The notes under the pieces: generated by a model
Told to the model about the DNA's origin: nothing
What the model saw: the letters and a program-made list of their open reading frames with translations, nothing else
Database searches by the model: none
In this document: piece after piece, positions 1 through 7,821 of the stretch
Numbering within the stretch: position 1 is the stretch's first letter
Layout: the number at the start of each line of letters is the position of its first letter
Made by a program: the position numbers and the translations under genes
Source of the DNA: Cypionkella sp.
Lineage (GTDB): Bacteria; Pseudomonadota; Alphaproteobacteria; Rhodobacterales; Rhodobacteraceae
Assembly: GCF_030652235.1 (NCBI RefSeq)
Contig: NZ_JAUSBA010000004.1
Location: forward strand, 30,081 to 94,080
DNA: 64,000 nt
Direction: 5' to 3'

Positions 1-224
1 TCCAACACCTGACCCGAGGCCAGATCGACCACGCAATAGCCCACCGCCCCGGTCAGCTTGGCCGCCGCCACCAAAGCCGCAGCGCCCGCGTCCGCAGACG
101 TGACCAGCGGGCGCGGACTTGGCCGCGCGCGGGGCCGCAGCGACACGGCAGGCGCTTGCGCCCATGTAGGCAGCGCAGCCCCCGCCAGCAGCCCGCCCAA
201 CACCCACCTGCGCCCTACCAGCAT
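1..224 (-). CDS. dacB: D-alanyl-D-alanine carboxypeptidase/endopeptidase (PBP4 type), N-terminal part only
   Basis: Only the first ~74 codons lie in the window; the gene runs off the left edge. The ATG at 224 follows an AAAGGAGT ribosome site. Residues 1-24 form a signal peptide (basic start, Leu/Ala core, cleavage near AQA), so the product is exported. After a Pro/Arg-rich linker comes the segment GYCVVDLASGQVL, which resembles the first beta strand of peptidase S13 (DacB) enzymes that trim peptidoglycan peptides. It lies 87 bases downstream of nadD on the same strand and is probably co-transcribed. The catalytic SxxK, SxN and KTG motifs are outside the window, so the family call rests on the N-terminus and context. 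Confidence 0.65.
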   Translation of the reverse strand, partial: MLVGRRWVLGGLLAGAALPTWAQAPAVSLRPRARPSPRPLVTSADAGAAALVAAAKLTGAVGYCVVDLASGQVL

Positions 225-311
225 CGCGGACTCCTTTGGTCATTCTTTGCGTATAAGTATCCTCACCGAAGGCTTTGGTGCAATCGCATGCCACGCCTGA
301 TCAAAAGCAAT

Positions 312-908
312 TCACCGCTTCCACTCGCCCCGCGCCCGGATCGCACTGGAAGACGCGCCATTCATCGGGATGTTCACAAAACACCATGCCGGAGCTTTGC
401 GTCCGCGCAAATTCTCGCCCCGGTCGACCTGATTGACCCGAAACGCCCGCGCGGCAACAGAGGTCCGCGCCGCCACTCCAGACCCCGGACGTGCCAAAAC
501 GCCCACAGGCACGCTGCGCAAAATATCCCGCCAGCGGTTCCAGCGGTGAAATTGCACCAGATTATCCGCCCCCATCAGCCAGACAAAATGCACGCCGGGA
601 TAAACACTGCGCAACTTGCGCAAAGTATCCGCCGTGGCCCGCGTGCCCAACCGCGCCTCTAGATCGGTAATCACCACGCGCGGATCGGGCATCACCGCCC
701 GCGCCCGCGCCAACCGTTCCGCCATCGGGGCAGGCTGGCGCGCCTTCAGCGGATTGCCGGGGCTGACCAGCCACCACACCCGATCCAACCCCATCCGCTT
801 GAGCGCTTCGCGGGTGATATGCACATGCCCTTCATGCGCCGGATCAAACGATCCGCCCAGAAGGCCGATGACCATGCCTTTGGTCGCAATGGGAAACCCT
901 GTTCTCAT
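312..908 (-). CDS. nadD: Nicotinate-nucleotide adenylyltransferase
   Basis: 198 aa, normal length for NadD. It transfers AMP from ATP to nicotinate mononucleotide, the penultimate step of cytoplasmic NAD synthesis. The nucleotidyltransferase signature [11 protein letters not shown] is at residues 18-28 and the C-terminal SSSAIR motif at 186-191. An internal Met at residue 12 ([12 protein letters not shown]) is an alternative start, but neither start has a strong ribosome site, so the longer form is kept. The dacB-like gene follows on the same strand. Confidence 0.93.
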   Translation of the reverse strand: MRTGFPIATKGMVIGLLGGSFDPAHEGHVHITREALKRMGLDRVWWLVSPGNPLKARQPAPMAERLARARAVMPDPRVVITDLEARLGTRATADTLRKLRSVYPGVHFVWLMGADNLVQFHRWNRWRDILRSVPVGVLARPGSGVAARTSVAARAFRVNQVDRGENLRGRKAPAWCFVNIPMNGASSSAIRARGEWKR

Positions 909-1052
909 GCCGCCATGTTTCTCTGAAGCCTTGCGGCTTTACAATCGCTTCCCGCATGACAAGCCCAAGACTGTGCCCGATCTGCGCCAACCCCTCTTGA
1001 CGTCGCAAAATGCTTGACTAAGGTCAGGAAAAATACCTGACCGGGGCCAAAC

Positions 1053-1928
1053 ATGCTTGACGCCATCGCTCGCCTGCGCCGCTTTAACCGCGCCGTCACC
1101 CGTGAGGTGGGCGCGCTTGACCAATCCTACCTTGGGCGGGGTCGCCCGCTTGGCGCGGCCCGCGTCCTGCAACTGATCACCCCGCAAGGCACGGACATTG
1201 CAGAAATACGCGCCAAACTGGCGCTCGACTCTGGTCTGCTCAGCCGCTTGCTGCGCACGCTTGAAGCCGAAGCCCTGATCCAGCTTGCCAGCGATCCCGC
1301 CGACCGCCGCTGCCGCACAGCCCACCTTACCCCGGCGGGGCAGACCGAAATGGCGGCTTACGAGGCCATCGGTTATGCCCGCGCCGCCGAAACACTCGCC
1401 CGCGCAGGCAAGCAGCCGCAAGCTCTGATTGACGCGATGGATTTGATCGCCACCACGCTGCTGCGCGACCAGACCGAAATCCGCGACGCCGACCCGAATG
1501 ACTGCGCGGCCCTCGCCTGCCTACAAAGCTATTACGACCTTCTGGTCGAAAAAATCCAAGGCATCACCCCTGGCATGCTCACCCTGCCGCTGGCGGACGC
1601 GCAGAACTACCGCCCGCCGCACGGCGCTTTCCTGATCGCGTGGAGCGATGATCTGCCGGTAGGCACGGTCTCGCTCCGCCCGCTGGATGCCACCACCGCC
1701 GAGGTCAAACGCCTTTGGGTCGATCGTTCTGCCCGGGGCCAAGGCATCGCCCGCCGTCTGATGCACGCCATCGAATCCCGCGCGAAATCGCTTGGCTATG
1801 CCCATCTGAAACTTGACACCAACGCGGCCCTCACCGAAGCCATCACCCTCTACCGCACCTGCGGCTGGTCTGACATCCCCGCCTACACCAGCGATCCCGC
1901 GACGCATTGGCTGGGCAAAACCCTCTAA
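1053..1928 (+). CDS. MarR-type regulator fused to GNAT N-acetyltransferase
   Basis: 291 aa with two domains. Residues 1-145 form a MarR winged helix (the LALDSGLLSRLLRTLEAEAL segment around 56-75 is the recognition helix region, followed by the DPADRR wing at 81-86). Residues ~150-291 are a GNAT acetyltransferase with the acetyl-CoA loop RGQGIA at 228-233. Such MarR-GNAT fusions are a known architecture; the acetyl acceptor and operator are not evident. It stands alone, divergent from nadD, with 144 bases between them. The ATG at 1053 is preceded by GACCGGGGCCAAAC, so the ribosome site is weak. Confidence 0.85.
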   Translation: MLDAIARLRRFNRAVTREVGALDQSYLGRGRPLGAARVLQLITPQGTDIAEIRAKLALDSGLLSRLLRTLEAEALIQLASDPADRRCRTAHLTPAGQTEMAAYEAIGYARAAETLARAGKQPQALIDAMDLIATTLLRDQTEIRDADPNDCAALACLQSYYDLLVEKIQGITPGMLTLPLADAQNYRPPHGAFLIAWSDDLPVGTVSLRPLDATTAEVKRLWVDRSARGQGIARRLMHAIESRAKSLGYAHLKLDTNAALTEAITLYRTCGWSDIPAYTSDPATHWLGKTL

Positions 1929-2027
1929 AGCACAGCAATCAGCCCCACCCCCACGTTGCTCTTGCCCCCAACAATCGCTACATACCGCCTCAACAGCGCA
2001 GAGCGACTTTGTCCAGGAGCACCCCCA

Positions 2028-3683
2028 ATGGCCTCGTATCAGTATGTCTACCACATGGAAGGCGTCTCCAAGACCTATCCCGGTGGCAAGAAGTGCTTTG
2101 AGAATATCCACCTGAACTTCCTGCCTGGCGTGAAGATCGGTGTGGTCGGCATCAACGGCTCGGGTAAATCGACGCTGCTCAAGATCATGGCGGGGATGGA
2201 CACCGACTTTAAGGGCGAGGCTTGGGCCGCCAAGGGGGCCAAGGTCGGCTATCTGGCGCAGGAACCCTATCTTGACCCGTCCTTGGACGTGAAGGGCAAC
2301 GTCATGCTTGGCGTCGCCAAGCAGACCGCCATTCTGGAACGCTACAACGAATTGGCGATGAACTATTCGGACGAAACCGCCGATGAAATGGCGCAACTGC
2401 AAGACGAGATCGACGCGGGCAACCTGTGGGAGCTTGAGGCTTCCGTCGGTGTCGCGATGGACGCCCTGCGCTGTCCGCCCGATGACGCCGATGTGGAATC
2501 GCTGTCAGGCGGAGAACGCCGCCGGGTGGCTTTGTGCAAGCTGCTGCTGGAAGCCCCGGACATGCTGCTGCTGGATGAGCCGACCAACCACCTTGACGCC
2601 GAATCCATCGCTTGGCTGCAAAAACACCTGATCGCCTATCGCGGCACCATCCTGATCGTCACCCACGACCGCTACTTCCTGGACGACATCACCTCGTGGA
2701 TTCTGGAACTCGACCGTGGCCGGGGTATGCCTTACGAGGGCAACTACTCGGCTTGGCTGGAGCAAAAAGCCAAACGGATGAGCCAAGAGGCGCGCGAGGA
2801 TAAGTCCAAGCAGAAGGCGCTGGAGAAAGAATTGGAATGGATCCGCTCGGGCGCCAAAGCCCGCCAATCCAAAGGCAAGGCCCGCTTGGCCCGCTACAAC
2901 GAGATGGCTGGCCAGACCGTGCTGGAACGCGCGTCCTCGGCGCAGATCATCATCCCGAATGGCGAACGCTTGGGCAGCAAGGTGATCGAAGTCACCGGCC
3001 TGAAGAAACACATGGGCGACAAGCTGTTGATCGAGGATCTGACCTTCACCATCCCGCCGGGGGCTATCGTCGGCGTGATCGGCCCGAACGGTGCGGGTAA
3101 ATCGACGTTGTTCCGCATGATCTCGGGTCAAGAACAACCCGACGAGGGCACGATTGTTCTGGGTAACACCGTGCAACTGTCCTATGTCGACCAAAGCCGC
3201 GATGCGCTGGACCCGAACAAGAACGTCTGGGAAGAAATCTCGGGCGGGTCTGAAGTCATCCAGCTTGGCGATATGTCGTTGAACAGCCGCGTCTACACCG
3301 GGGCGTTCAACTTCAAAGGCACCGACCAGCAGAAAAAGGTCGGTCTGCTGTCGGGTGGTGAGCGTAACCGCGTCCACATGGCGAAACTGCTGCGCTCGGG
3401 CGGCAACGTGCTGCTGCTCGATGAGCCGACCAACGACCTTGACGTCGAAACCCTGCAAGCCCTTGAATCTGCGATCGAAGATTTCGCCGGCTGCGCCATC
3501 ATCATCAGCCACGACCGCTTCTTCCTCGACCGCCTGTGCACACATATGCTGGCGTTTGAAGGCGACGCGCATGTCGAATGGTTTGAGGGCAACTTCCAAG
3601 CCTATGAGGAAGACAAAGTGCGGCGCTTGGGGCCCGATGCTTTGGAGCCGAAACGGGCGAAGTATAAGCGGTTCAGCCGGTAA
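2028..3683 (+). CDS. ettA: Energy-dependent translational throttle protein EttA (ABC-F)
   Basis: 551 aa, close to the ~555 aa of EttA. It is a soluble duplicated ATPase with no membrane segments. The first Walker A is GINGSGKST at residues 41-49 and the second is GPNGAGKST; each half has an LSGGE signature and an LLLDEPTN Walker B. The linker between the halves is rich in Lys/Arg/Glu, as in the P-site tRNA interaction motif. EttA binds the ribosomal E site and gates entry into elongation according to ADP/ATP. The start is the ATG at 2028 (MASYQYVYHMEGVSK), which has AGGAG at 2015-2019; the open frame extends 72 bases further upstream without a ribosome site. A strong intrinsic terminator follows. 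Confidence 0.95.
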   Translation: MASYQYVYHMEGVSKTYPGGKKCFENIHLNFLPGVKIGVVGINGSGKSTLLKIMAGMDTDFKGEAWAAKGAKVGYLAQEPYLDPSLDVKGNVMLGVAKQTAILERYNELAMNYSDETADEMAQLQDEIDAGNLWELEASVGVAMDALRCPPDDADVESLSGGERRRVALCKLLLEAPDMLLLDEPTNHLDAESIAWLQKHLIAYRGTILIVTHDRYFLDDITSWILELDRGRGMPYEGNYSAWLEQKAKRMSQEAREDKSKQKALEKELEWIRSGAKARQSKGKARLARYNEMAGQTVLERASSAQIIIPNGERLGSKVIEVTGLKKHMGDKLLIEDLTFTIPPGAIVGVIGPNGAGKSTLFRMISGQEQPDEGTIVLGNTVQLSYVDQSRDALDPNKNVWEEISGGSEVIQLGDMSLNSRVYTGAFNFKGTDQQKKVGLLSGGERNRVHMAKLLRSGGNVLLLDEPTNDLDVETLQALESAIEDFAGCAIIISHDRFFLDRLCTHMLAFEGDAHVEWFEGNFQAYEEDKVRRLGPDALEPKRAKYKRFSR

Positions 3684-3708
3684 GTCTTAAAATCGCCTAT
3701 CTGTTAGA

Positions 3709-3736
3709 AATGCCGGGGAAATGCCCGGCATTTTTT
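3709..3736 (+). terminator. Intrinsic terminator of ettA
   Basis: Perfect 9-bp stem AATGCCGGG / CCCGGCATT (3709-3717 with 3724-3732), 6-base loop, followed by a run of T. It lies 25 bases after the ettA stop. In the opposite direction it also lies just past the end of the DUF3309 gene. Confidence 0.85.
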
Positions 3737-3756
3737 ATGTCCTATTGTGTTGAAGT

Positions 3757-3921
3757 CTACATCCGCCCAGTCAGCAACAAGATCAGCACGACAATCGCCA
3801 CGACCCCAATAACCCCAACGCCGCCGTGGCCGTAACCATAGCCATAGCCGCCAAATCGGCCACTAAAGCCGCCGAGCAGGAAGATCACCAAGATGATCAG
3901 CAAAATGGTTCCAAGTGACAT
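3757..3921 (-). CDS. DUF3309-type small membrane protein
   Basis: 54 aa: an N-terminal hydrophobic segment (LGTILLIILVIFLL), a Gly/Tyr-rich turn (GRFGGYGYGYGHGG) and a second hydrophobic segment (VIGVVAIVVLILLL). This hairpin with a glycine-rich centre matches my recollection of DUF3309 proteins, whose function is unknown. The ATG at 3921 has GGAG eight bases upstream. The next gene on the strand is a CsbD stress protein, which suggests a stress-related setting. Confidence 0.75.
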   Translation of the reverse strand: MSLGTILLIILVIFLLGGFSGRFGGYGYGYGHGGVGVIGVVAIVVLILLLTGRM

Positions 3922-3990
3922 CGGGTAACTCCATGATAAAAGGGAAGGGTACGGGTCAGCCAGACCGGAAAACCCGCCAAAATCTTGGGC

Positions 3991-4176
3991 TTACTTGCCC
4001 TTGATCACATCTCGCACGGTGTCTTTTGCGCTGCCGACAGCGTTTTGCACGCGGCCTTCCACTTGATCAGCCTTGCCTTCGGCCTGCATCTTGGCATCGC
4101 CAAGCGCCGAGCCAAGCGCTGCTTTCGCCTTACCTGCCACAACTTTGGCCGAGCCTGCGATCCGGTCTTTATCCAT
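3991..4176 (-). CDS. CsbD family stress-response protein
   Basis: 61 aa, hydrophilic and helical: MDKDRIAGSAKVVAGKAK, then a Lys/Ala/Gly-rich repeat with DQVEGRVQNAVG and a C-terminal KGK. This is the CsbD fold (general-stress proteins of unknown biochemical role). The start is the ATG at 4176 because GGAGG sits 7 bases upstream; an upstream in-frame start at 4209 lacks a ribosome site. It is divergent from the 25-aa membrane peptide gene at 4428. Confidence 0.88.
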   Translation of the reverse strand: MDKDRIAGSAKVVAGKAKAALGSALGDAKMQAEGKADQVEGRVQNAVGSAKDTVRDVIKGK

Positions 4177-4363
4177 GATAACCTCCATTAACGTTTTGGC
4201 TTTACACAAACGTCACCTTAGCCTGATCATCAGATATCCCCTGATAAATCAAAGGCTTCAGTACCGCTGTTATGTGGAAGCAAACGCGTGAAACCGAAAA
4301 TGGTTCCCAAGGCAGCACAAGGTACAATTCTGTAAACTTATCTCAATGCTGCACGCGGCGGCG

Positions 4364-4388
4364 GGAACCAAACCGCGCTATCGGGGTT
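4364..4388 (+). promoter_or_regulatory. Candidate ECF (EcfG-like) promoter
   Basis: GGAAC at 4364-4368, 16-base spacer, GGTT at 4385-4388, close to the alphaproteobacterial general-stress consensus GGAAC-N16/17-CGTT. It lies about 40 bases before the ATG of the small membrane peptide, a plausible distance. Many Rhodobacteraceae lack EcfG, so this is tentative. Confidence 0.3.
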
Positions 4389-4427
4389 TATTCCGCAGGT
4401 TCGACACCCCTATATAAGGAAAACGCC

Positions 4428-4505
4428 ATGAAAGGCATCGTCGCTTACTTCCTCGGGATCCCGATTGTGATCATCATTCTGCTCTATGTGACAGGTATTT
4501 TCTGA
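4428..4505 (+). CDS. 25-aa single-pass membrane peptide
   Basis: The peptide MKGIVAYFLGIPIVIIILLY plus VTGIF consists almost entirely of one transmembrane helix. The ATG at 4428 follows AAGGAA at correct spacing, and a strong terminator lies 46 bases after the stop, so it looks like a real short gene. As I recall, near-identical peptides occur widely in proteobacteria as unnamed proteins. Function unknown; its divergent neighbour is a CsbD stress gene. Confidence 0.7.
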   Translation: MKGIVAYFLGIPIVIIILLYVTGIF

Positions 4506-4551
4506 TCGCCCCAAAGCGCAGATACCGCCGTCCAAACAATGGCATTAAATC

Positions 4552-4581
4552 AAAGAGGCGAGGCGTTTGCCTCGCCTCTTT
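4552..4581. terminator. Bidirectional intrinsic terminator
   Basis: Perfect 13-bp stem AAAGAGGCGAGGC / GCCTCGCCTCTTT with a GTTT loop. A-tract and T-tract flank it, so it can serve both the small membrane peptide gene (+) and the convergent PF03640 gene (-). Confidence 0.88.
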
Positions 4582-4603
4582 GTCATTCAGAGCAGGGCTC
4601 AGA

Positions 4604-4957
4604 TCATTCCTTGATCACATGCCAGACACCGCCCAAGCCGTCGCCATTGGCATCACCCTTGGCTTTGTCGCCGGCGAAATAATACGTAGGCTTGCCGTCA
4701 TAGGCCCATTGCTTGGTGCCGTCGGTACGGTCGACCAGCGTCCAGCCTTCGGTCAGGGCCGCATCAGCCGCGCCCAGATAAGGGGGCCATTTCACCGCGC
4801 AATCGTCGTAGCAGGCCGAAACCCCGCCTGCATCCTTGTCGAAAATATACAGGGTCATGCCCTTGGCATCGGCCAGCATCCCCGCCGCTTGCGCAGCAAG
4901 GCTCGAAGCCAGAATGAAAGCCGCACTCAGCGCGGTCAGGTGTTTGCTGTATTGCAT
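4604..4957 (-). CDS. Secreted PF03640-repeat protein (COG4315)
   Basis: 117 aa. Signal peptide at residues ~1-25 (core LTALSAAFILASSLAA, cleavage near AQA). The mature part carries the family repeat: GMTLYIFDKDAGGVSACYDDCAVKWPP, then a second copy around QWAYDGKPTYYFAGDKAKGD. Such proteins are described as putative periplasmic lipoproteins of unknown function; here there is no lipobox Cys, so it should be soluble. The ATG at 4957 has GGAG at good spacing; a GTG codon immediately before it is not needed. Confidence 0.87.
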   Translation of the reverse strand: MQYSKHLTALSAAFILASSLAAQAAGMLADAKGMTLYIFDKDAGGVSACYDDCAVKWPPYLGAADAALTEGWTLVDRTDGTKQWAYDGKPTYYFAGDKAKGDANGDGLGGVWHVIKE

Positions 4958-5144
4958 CACAGATCTCCTTGCGGTCAGACGTTCCGCAGCAACGCCGCAG
5001 GATCAACCAAGGCAGCCCCGGTCCTGCGAGTCGCAGGGGTGGCGCACCGACACCCTGCGCTGTCGTTATAGCACAGCGCGGGCGCTGCAAGATCAGCCTT
5101 TGGTCTGATGAACGGCCCTGCTCGCGCGACTGTGAAGGCTTGGA

Positions 5145-5540
5145 TTATTCTGCCGGAAGCGGGCGCGGCTTGCCGTCCTCATCAATGGCGACAAAGGTGA
5201 ACAAGCCATGCGTGACCTTCTCGCGCCGCTCGTGCCGATTGCGCAGCACCCAAGCCTCAATCTGCAACCCCATCGAGGTTCGCCCAACCCGCGCAATGCT
5301 GACATAGATGCACAAAACATCGCCCACCTTCACCGGGCGAATGAACTGCATCGCGTCAATCGCCACCGTCGCCACCCGGCCCTGTGCGCGGGCCGAGGCC
5401 ACAATTCCCGCCGCCATATCCATCTGGCTTAGCACCCAGCCGCCAAAAATATCGCCGTTATTGTTGACATCGCGCGGCATCGTCAGCGTGCGCAGGGTCA
5501 AGGCACCATGCGGCTGCTCGGGATCTGGCGGTTGCGGCAT
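5145..5540 (-). CDS. Acyl-CoA thioesterase, YciA-like hotdog fold
   Basis: 131 aa. NNNGDIFGGWVLSQMD (~residues 26-41) is the hotdog thioesterase signature with the catalytic Asp, followed by AAGIVASARAQGRVATVAIDAMQFIRPVKVGD. It hydrolyses acyl-CoA esters in the cytoplasm; chain-length preference is not readable. The ATG at 5540 is preceded by AAGGA. It lies downstream of fnrL on the same strand, but a terminator separates them. Confidence 0.9.
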   Translation of the reverse strand: MPQPPDPEQPHGALTLRTLTMPRDVNNNGDIFGGWVLSQMDMAAGIVASARAQGRVATVAIDAMQFIRPVKVGDVLCIYVSIARVGRTSMGLQIEAWVLRNRHERREKVTHGLFTFVAIDEDGKPRPLPAE

Positions 5541-5623
5541 GGCCTATCCTTGAATAAGGGTTTGAGGGATTAAGAAACACTGAACGCGACAGGGTCAACC
5601 CATTGTTTTAAAATGACTATAAA

Positions 5624-5642
5624 AGGTCCCGAGTTGGGACCT
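5624..5642 (-). terminator. Intrinsic terminator of fnrL
   Basis: Read on the minus strand: AGGTCCC, loop AACTC, GGGACCT, then TTTTA. The stem begins inside the last base triplet of fnrL. The same stem and loop recur downstream of argE (23142-23164). Confidence 0.75.
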
Positions 5643-6385
5643 CAGTTCAACATCCCACCATCGGAATCGTCCCCGGTTTCTTCCAGCAGACGGTCCAAAT
5701 TCGGCACGATCACGTGCCGCTTGCCCTCCAACACGATCACGCCTTCGCGTTTCAGGGTCGAGATCTGGCGGCTGACCGTCTCTAACGTCAGCCCCAGATA
5801 ATCCGCCATCTCCTCGCGCGTCAAAGGCAGATCAAACCGCACCCCGCCTTTGCTGGCGAGCTTCAAAGACGCATTCCGCCGCGCAATGATCGTGAGCAGC
5901 GAGGCAATCTTCTCGCGCGCCGTCTTGCGGCCCAGCAGCAGCATCCATTCGCGCGCGGCGTCCAGTTCATCCAGCGTCATCTCCAGCAACCGCTGCGCGA
6001 TATGTGGGGTCGAGCCCATCAGTTCCTCAAACGGCTTCTTGCGAAAGCAGCACATCACCAGATCGGTGGTTGCGGTCACATCATAAGCCGCTGTCGCGCG
6101 ACCGGGACGCCCGACGAAATCCGATGGCAGCAGCAATCCCACCATCTGCCGACGGCCATCCTCCATGGTCTGGGTCAGCGTCGCGATACCGGTGACGACC
6201 GAGGCCACAAATTCCATCCGGTCGCCCGACCAGATCACTGGTTGCCCGGCCTGAAAGCTGCGATAATATTTGATCGCTTCCAACTGATGCAGCTCGTCCG
6301 TCTCACAGCGCGCACAAACCGCCCGGTGCCGAATCGGACAGTCGCCGCAATTCAGATCGGCAATTTTAGGGTCATGATGCGACAT
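5642..6385 (-). CDS. fnrL: Oxygen-responsive Crp/Fnr regulator FnrL
   Basis: 247 aa. Residues Cys13, Cys16, Cys24 and Cys27 plus Cys112/113 can supply the ligands of an oxygen-labile [4Fe-4S] cluster. The cNMP-type beta roll spans ~35-130, the dimerisation helix 131-160, and the HTH 190-215 with ETVSR (202-206), the FNR-type recognition helix that reads TTGAT half sites. The sequence agrees closely with R. sphaeroides FnrL as I recall it (CPIRHRAVCARCETDEL, REWMLLLGRKTAREKI). FnrL activates anaerobic haem synthesis, cbb3 oxidase and photosynthesis genes in the family. It is divergent from hemN with an FNR box between. Confidence 0.95.
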   Translation of the reverse strand: MSHHDPKIADLNCGDCPIRHRAVCARCETDELHQLEAIKYYRSFQAGQPVIWSGDRMEFVASVVTGIATLTQTMEDGRRQMVGLLLPSDFVGRPGRATAAYDVTATTDLVMCCFRKKPFEELMGSTPHIAQRLLEMTLDELDAAREWMLLLGRKTAREKIASLLTIIARRNASLKLASKGGVRFDLPLTREEMADYLGLTLETVSRQISTLKREGVIVLEGKRHVIVPNLDRLLEETGDDSDGGMLN

Positions 6386-6417
6386 ATCCGGCCTTTCGGT
6401 TGATGGATTCGGGTCGA

Positions 6418-6431
6418 TTGATCTGGGTCAA
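6418..6431. promoter_or_regulatory. FNR/FnrL box between fnrL and hemN
   Basis: TTGAT-CTGG-GTCAA, one mismatch from the consensus TTGAT-N4-ATCAA. Its centre (6424.5) lies 41.5 bases before the hemN ATG and 39.5 bases before the fnrL ATG, so one site can serve both genes. Confidence 0.82.
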
Positions 6432-6465
6432 GGCATCCGATTGCCCTCGCCTCCAAACTACCCGC

Positions 6466-7821
6466 ATGACAATCCATTCGCAACTGATGCAACACGGTCT
6501 CTTTGACGCCCGTGTGCCCCGCTATACCAGCTACCCCACCGCTCCGCAGTTCAGCGGTGCCGTGGGTCCGGCCGATTTTGCAAACTGGATCACCGCGATC
6601 CCGGCGCATACCGAGATTTCGCTCTATATTCACGTCCCATTCTGCCGCCGCCTGTGCTGGTTCTGCGCCTGCCGCACCCAAGGCACGCAATCCGACACTC
6701 CAGTGCGTGTCTACGCAAAAGTGCTGAAGGCCGAGATTGACCTTTTGCGCGCCCATCTCGCCCCCGGCATCCGGCTGGCCAAACTGCACTGGGGCGGCGG
6801 CACCCCCACCATGCTGGCTCCCGATCTGATCCACGACCTTGCCGCGCAGATTTTCGACGTGGTGCCGATGGCGAAAGATGGCACGTTTTCGGTTGAGATC
6901 GACCCGATGGAAATCGATGCGCCGCGCCTTGATGCTTTGGTTGCCGCCGGTATGAACCGCGCCTCGATCGGGGTGCAGGATTTTGATCCGCAAATCCAAG
7001 CCGCGATTGGCCGCGTGCAGCCTTTTGAGACCACCCTTGCCGTCGCCGAGATGATCCGCGCCCGTGGCGTTGCCAGCCTGAACGCCGATATTCTCTATGG
7101 CCTGCCGCATCAAACCCCAGCCCGCATCGCCGACTCGGTGCAGAAACTGCTGGCTTTGTCGCCTGACCGGGTCGCACTTTACGGTTACGCGCATGTGCCA
7201 TGGATGAGCCGACGCCAGCAGATGATTCCCTCGGATGCGATGCCAACGCCCGAAGAACGGCTGGAGTTGTTCGAGACCGCGCGCGCTCTGTTTGTCGCCG
7301 ATGGTTATGCCGAAATCGGCATCGACCACTTTGCCAAACCCAGCGACAGCATGGCACAAGCCGCCAAGGCTCACACCCTGCGGCGCAATTTCCAAGGCTA
7401 TACCGACGATACCTCGCCGATTCTGATCGGGCTGGGGGCCTCGTCGATTTCCCGCTTCCCGCAAGGCTACGCGCAAAACGCCCCCGCCACCGCAGCCCAC
7501 ACCAAAGCCATCCGTGCGGGGCAGTTTTCAACCGAGCGCGGCCATGCCTTTGCCGGCGAAGACATTCTGCGCGGGCGTCTGATTGAGGCGTTGATGTGCG
7601 ATTTCCACATCAACCGCGCCGAGATTCTGCGCGATTTCCCGGTTGCGCCCGAGCGGCTGGACACGCTGCTGTTGAATGCTGCGCAAGCGTTCCCGCAAAT
7701 GCTGGTGCTGGATGCCACAGGCCTTTCGATCCCGGAACCCAGCCGCCCGCTGACCCGCATGGTGGCGCGGATGTTCGACGCCTACGATCAAAGCAAAGCG
7801 AAGCATTCGGCAGCTGTCTAG
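6466..7821 (+). CDS. hemN: Oxygen-independent coproporphyrinogen III oxidase
   Basis: 451 aa, usual for HemN. A radical-SAM enzyme: Cys60-x3-Cys64-x2-Cys67 in the segment CRRLCWFCACR, with the HWGGGTPT SAM-binding motif near residue 110. It decarboxylates coproporphyrinogen III to protoporphyrinogen IX under low oxygen. VPRYTSYPTAPQF near the N-terminus is a HemN hallmark. The chosen ATG at 6466 gives the family N-terminus MTIHSQLMQHGLFDARVPRY; no Shine-Dalgarno precedes it. The upstream FNR box predicts anaerobic activation by FnrL. The 3' end overlaps the convergent glycosyltransferase gene by 4 bases. Confidence 0.95.
   Translation: MTIHSQLMQHGLFDARVPRYTSYPTAPQFSGAVGPADFANWITAIPAHTEISLYIHVPFCRRLCWFCACRTQGTQSDTPVRVYAKVLKAEIDLLRAHLAPGIRLAKLHWGGGTPTMLAPDLIHDLAAQIFDVVPMAKDGTFSVEIDPMEIDAPRLDALVAAGMNRASIGVQDFDPQIQAAIGRVQPFETTLAVAEMIRARGVASLNADILYGLPHQTPARIADSVQKLLALSPDRVALYGYAHVPWMSRRQQMIPSDAMPTPEERLELFETARALFVADGYAEIGIDHFAKPSDSMAQAAKAHTLRRNFQGYTDDTSPILIGLGASSISRFPQGYAQNAPATAAHTKAIRAGQFSTERGHAFAGEDILRGRLIEALMCDFHINRAEILRDFPVAPERLDTLLLNAAQAFPQMLVLDATGLSIPEPSRPLTRMVARMFDAYDQSKAKHSAAV

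Noticed and set aside
2505..3599. 364-aa open frame antisense to ettA
   Set aside because: Shadow of a conserved ABC-F gene; no supporting signal.
4394..4412. GGTTCGACACC resembling a tRNA T-loop
   Set aside because: No acceptor stem, D-arm or anticodon arm can be folded around it.
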